Assembly (NCBI GenBank): GCA_022885665.1
Contig: JAGQDJ010000006.1
Span: forward strand, 62,001 to 126,000
Source: Triops longicaudatus
Taxonomy: Eukaryota > Arthropoda > Branchiopoda > Notostraca > Triopsidae
Reading direction: 5' to 3'
Length of the DNA stretch: 64,000 nucleotides
Below, one piece after another: positions 60,647-64,000 of this stretch. The notes beneath the pieces were generated by a model. That model was not told the origin of the DNA. It did not search any database and saw only the letters and a program-made list of their open reading frames with translations. Within the stretch, counting starts at the first letter, position 1. Every line of letters starts with the position of its first letter. The position numbers and the translations under genes were made by a program.

Positions 60647-62324
60647 ATGGCACTTGACGACATTCGCTCTACCACTGTTTCGGTAGGATGCTTGCGTCCC
60701 TCAACTTTACATTTTTTGGCATTAAGCCTAAACCCGCGAAAAATTCTTCTGACAGAAGATAGGCTACTCAGGTAAAGTCCTGACCCTTGAGGCTATCTTG
60801 ATTATTTCTGCTATTGTATACAGAGACTGGAGAGGTTTGGCAGAACTCTCCGGAATTAGTGCCTTAGAAATCGCAAGAATAGAACAGTCAGCTAGCCCAG
60901 TCGTTGAAGTCATCAGGAAAATGGCTGCATCTCACTATACGATTGGTCAGTTCCTTGCCATGTTGGAAAGAATGGACCGATACGATGTTATTGATGACAG
61001 CCGTACTCTAATAGGTAAGTTAGTTGTAGTAAAAATGTCTAACTCATCTTCATTTTTTTTTCTTTGTAGAGGATGATATTGCTTTTCACTATCAGAGATT
61101 GTCAAATGGAGCCGACTTGTCTTTGCAAGAGCGCCAGCAATCGTGTTCCTTAGGAGACAAAGATATTTTGCTAGATTCACTGCCGTCGTATGATGCCTTT
61201 GTAGCGTACGCCGAGGAAGACCGAGATTTTGTAGACGAACTTATTGCCAAGTTAGAGGGCGAATATGGGCTTAAAGTATTCTTACCGTTCTTTGAAGACA
61301 ATTTCATTACATTATCAGCTGAATGGTTCTAGTTGTGCGTCAAAGATCGTGACTTGCTTGCCGGCCTTGCGTTCGAGCATCAAGCTGTTGCAGAAATAGT
61401 TTCTTCAAAATGCAGATATTTGTTGCCAGTACTGTCGCCGTCGTTTCTCCAATCCGAAGCCAACAAATTTGTTATCGCATTCGCGGAAGCCTTAGGAATA
61501 GGTATGAAAAGAACTAAGGCTACTGTATATCAATCTGTAAGATGTGGACTGCTATGTCTTAAAAGTGCGTGGAAAAGGCCTTGCCGACAAAATTTCCGTT
61601 AGTTCGCCCTGTCAAAGTCCAAATTTTCTAATCGCTAGATTTTACCTTTGACTTTTTTAGTAATATCGTATAAGCACTCTTCCGGTATAGTCATAGAACT
61701 TCACAGACTCACAAAAAAAGAATAGAAAACATTTTTATTAAAGTCGGCAGAATAGTTTCTAGTAGAACTGTAGTTTGTCTTTTAAGAAAAAGTTGTATGT
61801 GTCACTCTAATGGATATGAAAAATATTCCCAGAAAGAGGATGCCGGAAAATAGTTCCATGTGTTTACAAAACGTGTCCGTTACCCAAGTCGCTTTCCTAT
61901 TATTCGCGATTAGACTTCACAAAAACCAACCATCACTGGGACTTTTGGGAAAAGATGCGGCGTTCGCTTACTAGTTCACCTTCGGCTAAGCTAGACTCAC
62001 CGTCGCCGTAAGCTACTATAGGAAGACCTTTAATTTTCCGTGCTGATAATAATACCTTGTAGTGAAGCTGCTTGGGACAACCCAATACAAACAGCTTACA
62101 GACTCCCTGAAGCTGCGGCAGCCGCCAACCCGGATAATACTTTCTTAACGAGCAAAGAAGCGAAAAGAAGTAGTGCCGAAGAAAGTTCCGCAGCTGTTAT
62201 CACCGACACGAGTAAAAAGGAGAAAAGTTCGTCTAATTCTACAGCCAAGTGGCTTAAAAAACTTGTTAGCAAATCAGACAAAAGCAAGACTCGTAAAAAA
62301 GAGGAAAAAGCCGTTGCTCTTTAA
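60647..62324 (+). CDS. MYD88: Myeloid differentiation primary response protein MyD88
   Basis: Adaptor that links Toll receptors to Pelle/IRAK kinases. Six exons (60647-60771, 60824-61014, 61070-61275, 61333-61501, 61833-62007, 62063-62324) give 375 residues. The death domain is about 10-105 (DWRGLAELSGISALEIARIE, AMLERMDRYDVIDD). The TIR domain is about 146-275: box 1 YDAFVAYAEEDRDFV, box 2 LCVKDRDLLAGLAF, the core CRYLLPVLSPSFLQSE, RKIVPCVYKTCPLP, and box 3 WDFWEKMRRSL. The family BB-loop Pro is Ala here (about 184). About 100 residues follow the TIR: Ala/Ser-rich, then a Lys-rich end (WLKKLVSKSDKSKTRKKEEK). Such extensions occur in insect MyD88 but not in the human protein. AATAAA lies at 62358-62363. 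Confidence 0.93.
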
Positions 62325-64000
62325 AGAATGAAATTAATGTGATAGATGAAGGTGAATAATAAATGTACAGATATTGGGTGGTAACTACAAAAGTTTTTAC
62401 GAACGTTAAAATACGGTCGCTGTGCCTTCAATTAAGACCTTTTGTAAGATACTGGAGAGCTGAATATGTATGACAGGAATGATATTTACATAATAAATAA
62501 CGTTTACCTATAATTTGAAGAAAATTAGTCTGAGGAATCTGAAATAAAACTTCTTCCATTCATAACGACCGACCTGGGTTCATTCGTCCCAACTTCACAA
62601 TATCCCAGGTGTAACTTGCGTGCATATAACTACGCTCCATTTAAGTCACCCACTATTGTGTGCAAAGAAACCAAAAGCTAGGATTACGAACTTACCTTAA
62701 TTTCTCAACTCGTTAGTCTCCAGGGCAGCGAGGAAGTCCAAAAGCTTCCAAATGTGACTCATTTCTTAATTTGCGTGTAATTACTTTGGCCGGCACCTAC
62801 TTCCCCGCAGGGTTATGGAAACACTGAAAAGCATCCAGACATTTTTTCCCGTCCACCTTTGGCCCCTTGCTATGCTCCTTCATCGCTGGCAACCACAAAA
62901 TGACATCAGCCACTGCTCCATAATGGAAAAAGTACACCCTGGTTAAGGTCGTCTACTGCACTGAGACTTTAATTGAAAGCCATCCTGTGGAATGTCTGCG
63001 AGACGTTTCACGGTAGCTAAAGCACCGTTAGCTTTTGCTCATGAGCGTCCTGTACGGTAGCTTATGAGAAAGAACTTGGTGTCATCAATGAGCCATTAAT
63101 TGAGAGTTGTACGGGTCAAAGTTGTTGCAGTAAATTGTTTCTTGAAAAGAAGCTATAAGGTTGTGGTGGTCCTCCCAGAAGGCAATAACAGGATCGTTAG
63201 CTCATTTCTATCGAAAAATAAAGATTTTTTCTTTATGAAGATGAAGGGATTGAACGATCGGTTATGAAGTAAAAAAAAAAACGGGAAAAATATTTACGTG
63301 TTTAGCATACGTGATGTGCCGAAAGTCGTGGGTTGCTGAACGAAGCGAACGTAATGCGTAACTGATGCATATTCTCTAGGCGAGAAAGCGGACCCGGTTC
63401 CCTTCCCCGTGTAGCCGTTGCCCCACATTTCAAATCTCAAAACAGTATCCTTTTCTTTCTCCGGTTTTGAATTTCTTCAAGGAAGTAGCTGCCCACATTG
63501 TGTGATATCTGCCATCATCGGAAGCGGGAAAAATGAGTGAGCAGGTGACATACTCTTGCGTCAGGATCGTTTCAAGAGGAAACACAAGAGTCGAAGTTTC
63601 CTTTATGTCAAAAGAGATGAAGTTGTGAGTACTGCGCTATGCGTACCGTCTGATGTATAGCTCTGCATAATGAGAAAGAGCGTGAGGCCCAAAATCTTGC
63701 CGCACTGGTCGAACTAGGTCGCTCGGACCTTCTTACCTCAATTCCTGAATTACGCGCCTAATGCTCCGCTTCGCACGTACAAGCATTAGCCCTTACCGAC
63801 GGAGACTAGCTTTTGTACTATTGTAAGCTTTCGAAACACCATCTTCCCAAGTCAATAAAGTCGCTAGGTGGTATTTGCATGGTCATGGCCAAGGAGGTAG
63901 AAGCTTTTCGTGGACCTTTGAAATGCAGCTTTCGAGTCCTTCGCCTGCATCCCATGCACACTAAAAACCTGCCTATAGAGTACATGAAGGCAAATTATCG
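62325..64000. other. Right end of window, no gene recognised
   Basis: 1.7 kb after MyD88. Its first 100 bp are probable 3' UTR. I see no coding exon with family resemblance, no tRNA and no repeat array. A short ATG frame at 63533-63628 is not convincing. Confidence 0.45.

Noticed and set aside
1..64000. CRISPR arrays, operons, bacterial-type promoters, rRNA
   Set aside because: The window is eukaryotic nuclear DNA; no regularly spaced repeat array or rRNA sequence was seen.

Overview
The window is nuclear DNA of an invertebrate animal. Genes are split by canonical GT-AG introns, mostly about 50-75 bp long, and all are single-copy metazoan types. Fringe, a MyD88 with a long tail after the TIR domain, an ApoD-like lipocalin and a GT10 fucosyltransferase fit an arthropod, most likely a small crustacean such as Daphnia. 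The species is an inference, not something the sequence proves. Coordinates were derived by hand from splice signals, reading frame and remembered family alignments. For each fully modelled multi-exon gene the summed exon length is a multiple of three.

Layout, left to right: the 3' end of an unrecognised + gene (1-503); a flavin monoamine-oxidase-like gene (-, 609-2643); fringe (+, 4373-17421), whose large introns cover 13 kb; phosphoserine phosphatase (+, 18661-19535); a membrane-anchored methyltransferase-like gene with a frame break (+, 21122-22077); a septin of the 6/8/11 group (-, 23208-25083) head-to-head with IFT122 (+, 25448-31320); OSTC (-, 31490-32131) head-to-head with RABL6 (+, 32323-34668); phosphoserine aminotransferase (+, 35779-37323) tail-to-tail with the ppGpp/NADPH phosphohydrolase HDDC3/MESH1 (-, 37532-38240); an unrecognised cysteine-rich single-pass receptor-like gene (+, 40084-42074); the DHX9/maleless RNA helicase (+, 43253-49514) tail-to-tail with a secreted lipocalin (-, 49769-50534); SURF1 (+, 52408-53790); an alpha-1,3-fucosyltransferase with an uninterrupted CDS (+, 54193-55440); a tRNA-derived SINE-like element near 55953-56105; D-aminoacyl-tRNA deacylase (+, 56855-57597) tail-to-tail with ELMO/CED-12 (-, 57758-60254); and MyD88 (+, 60647-62324), head-to-head with ELMO. 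The last 1.7 kb shows no supportable gene.

Most genes are unrelated housekeeping or signalling genes in alternating head-to-head and tail-to-tail order. Two enzymes of the phosphorylated serine pathway (PSAT1 and PSPH) lie 17 kb apart. The septin/IFT122 pair shares a 364-bp intergenic region holding a good match to an RFX X-box, the ciliary promoter element. The points most worth checking are this X-box, several stop-free introns of length 3n whose retention would give longer proteins, two GC-AG introns, the missing BB-loop proline in MyD88, and the unrecognised two-module Cys-rich membrane protein.
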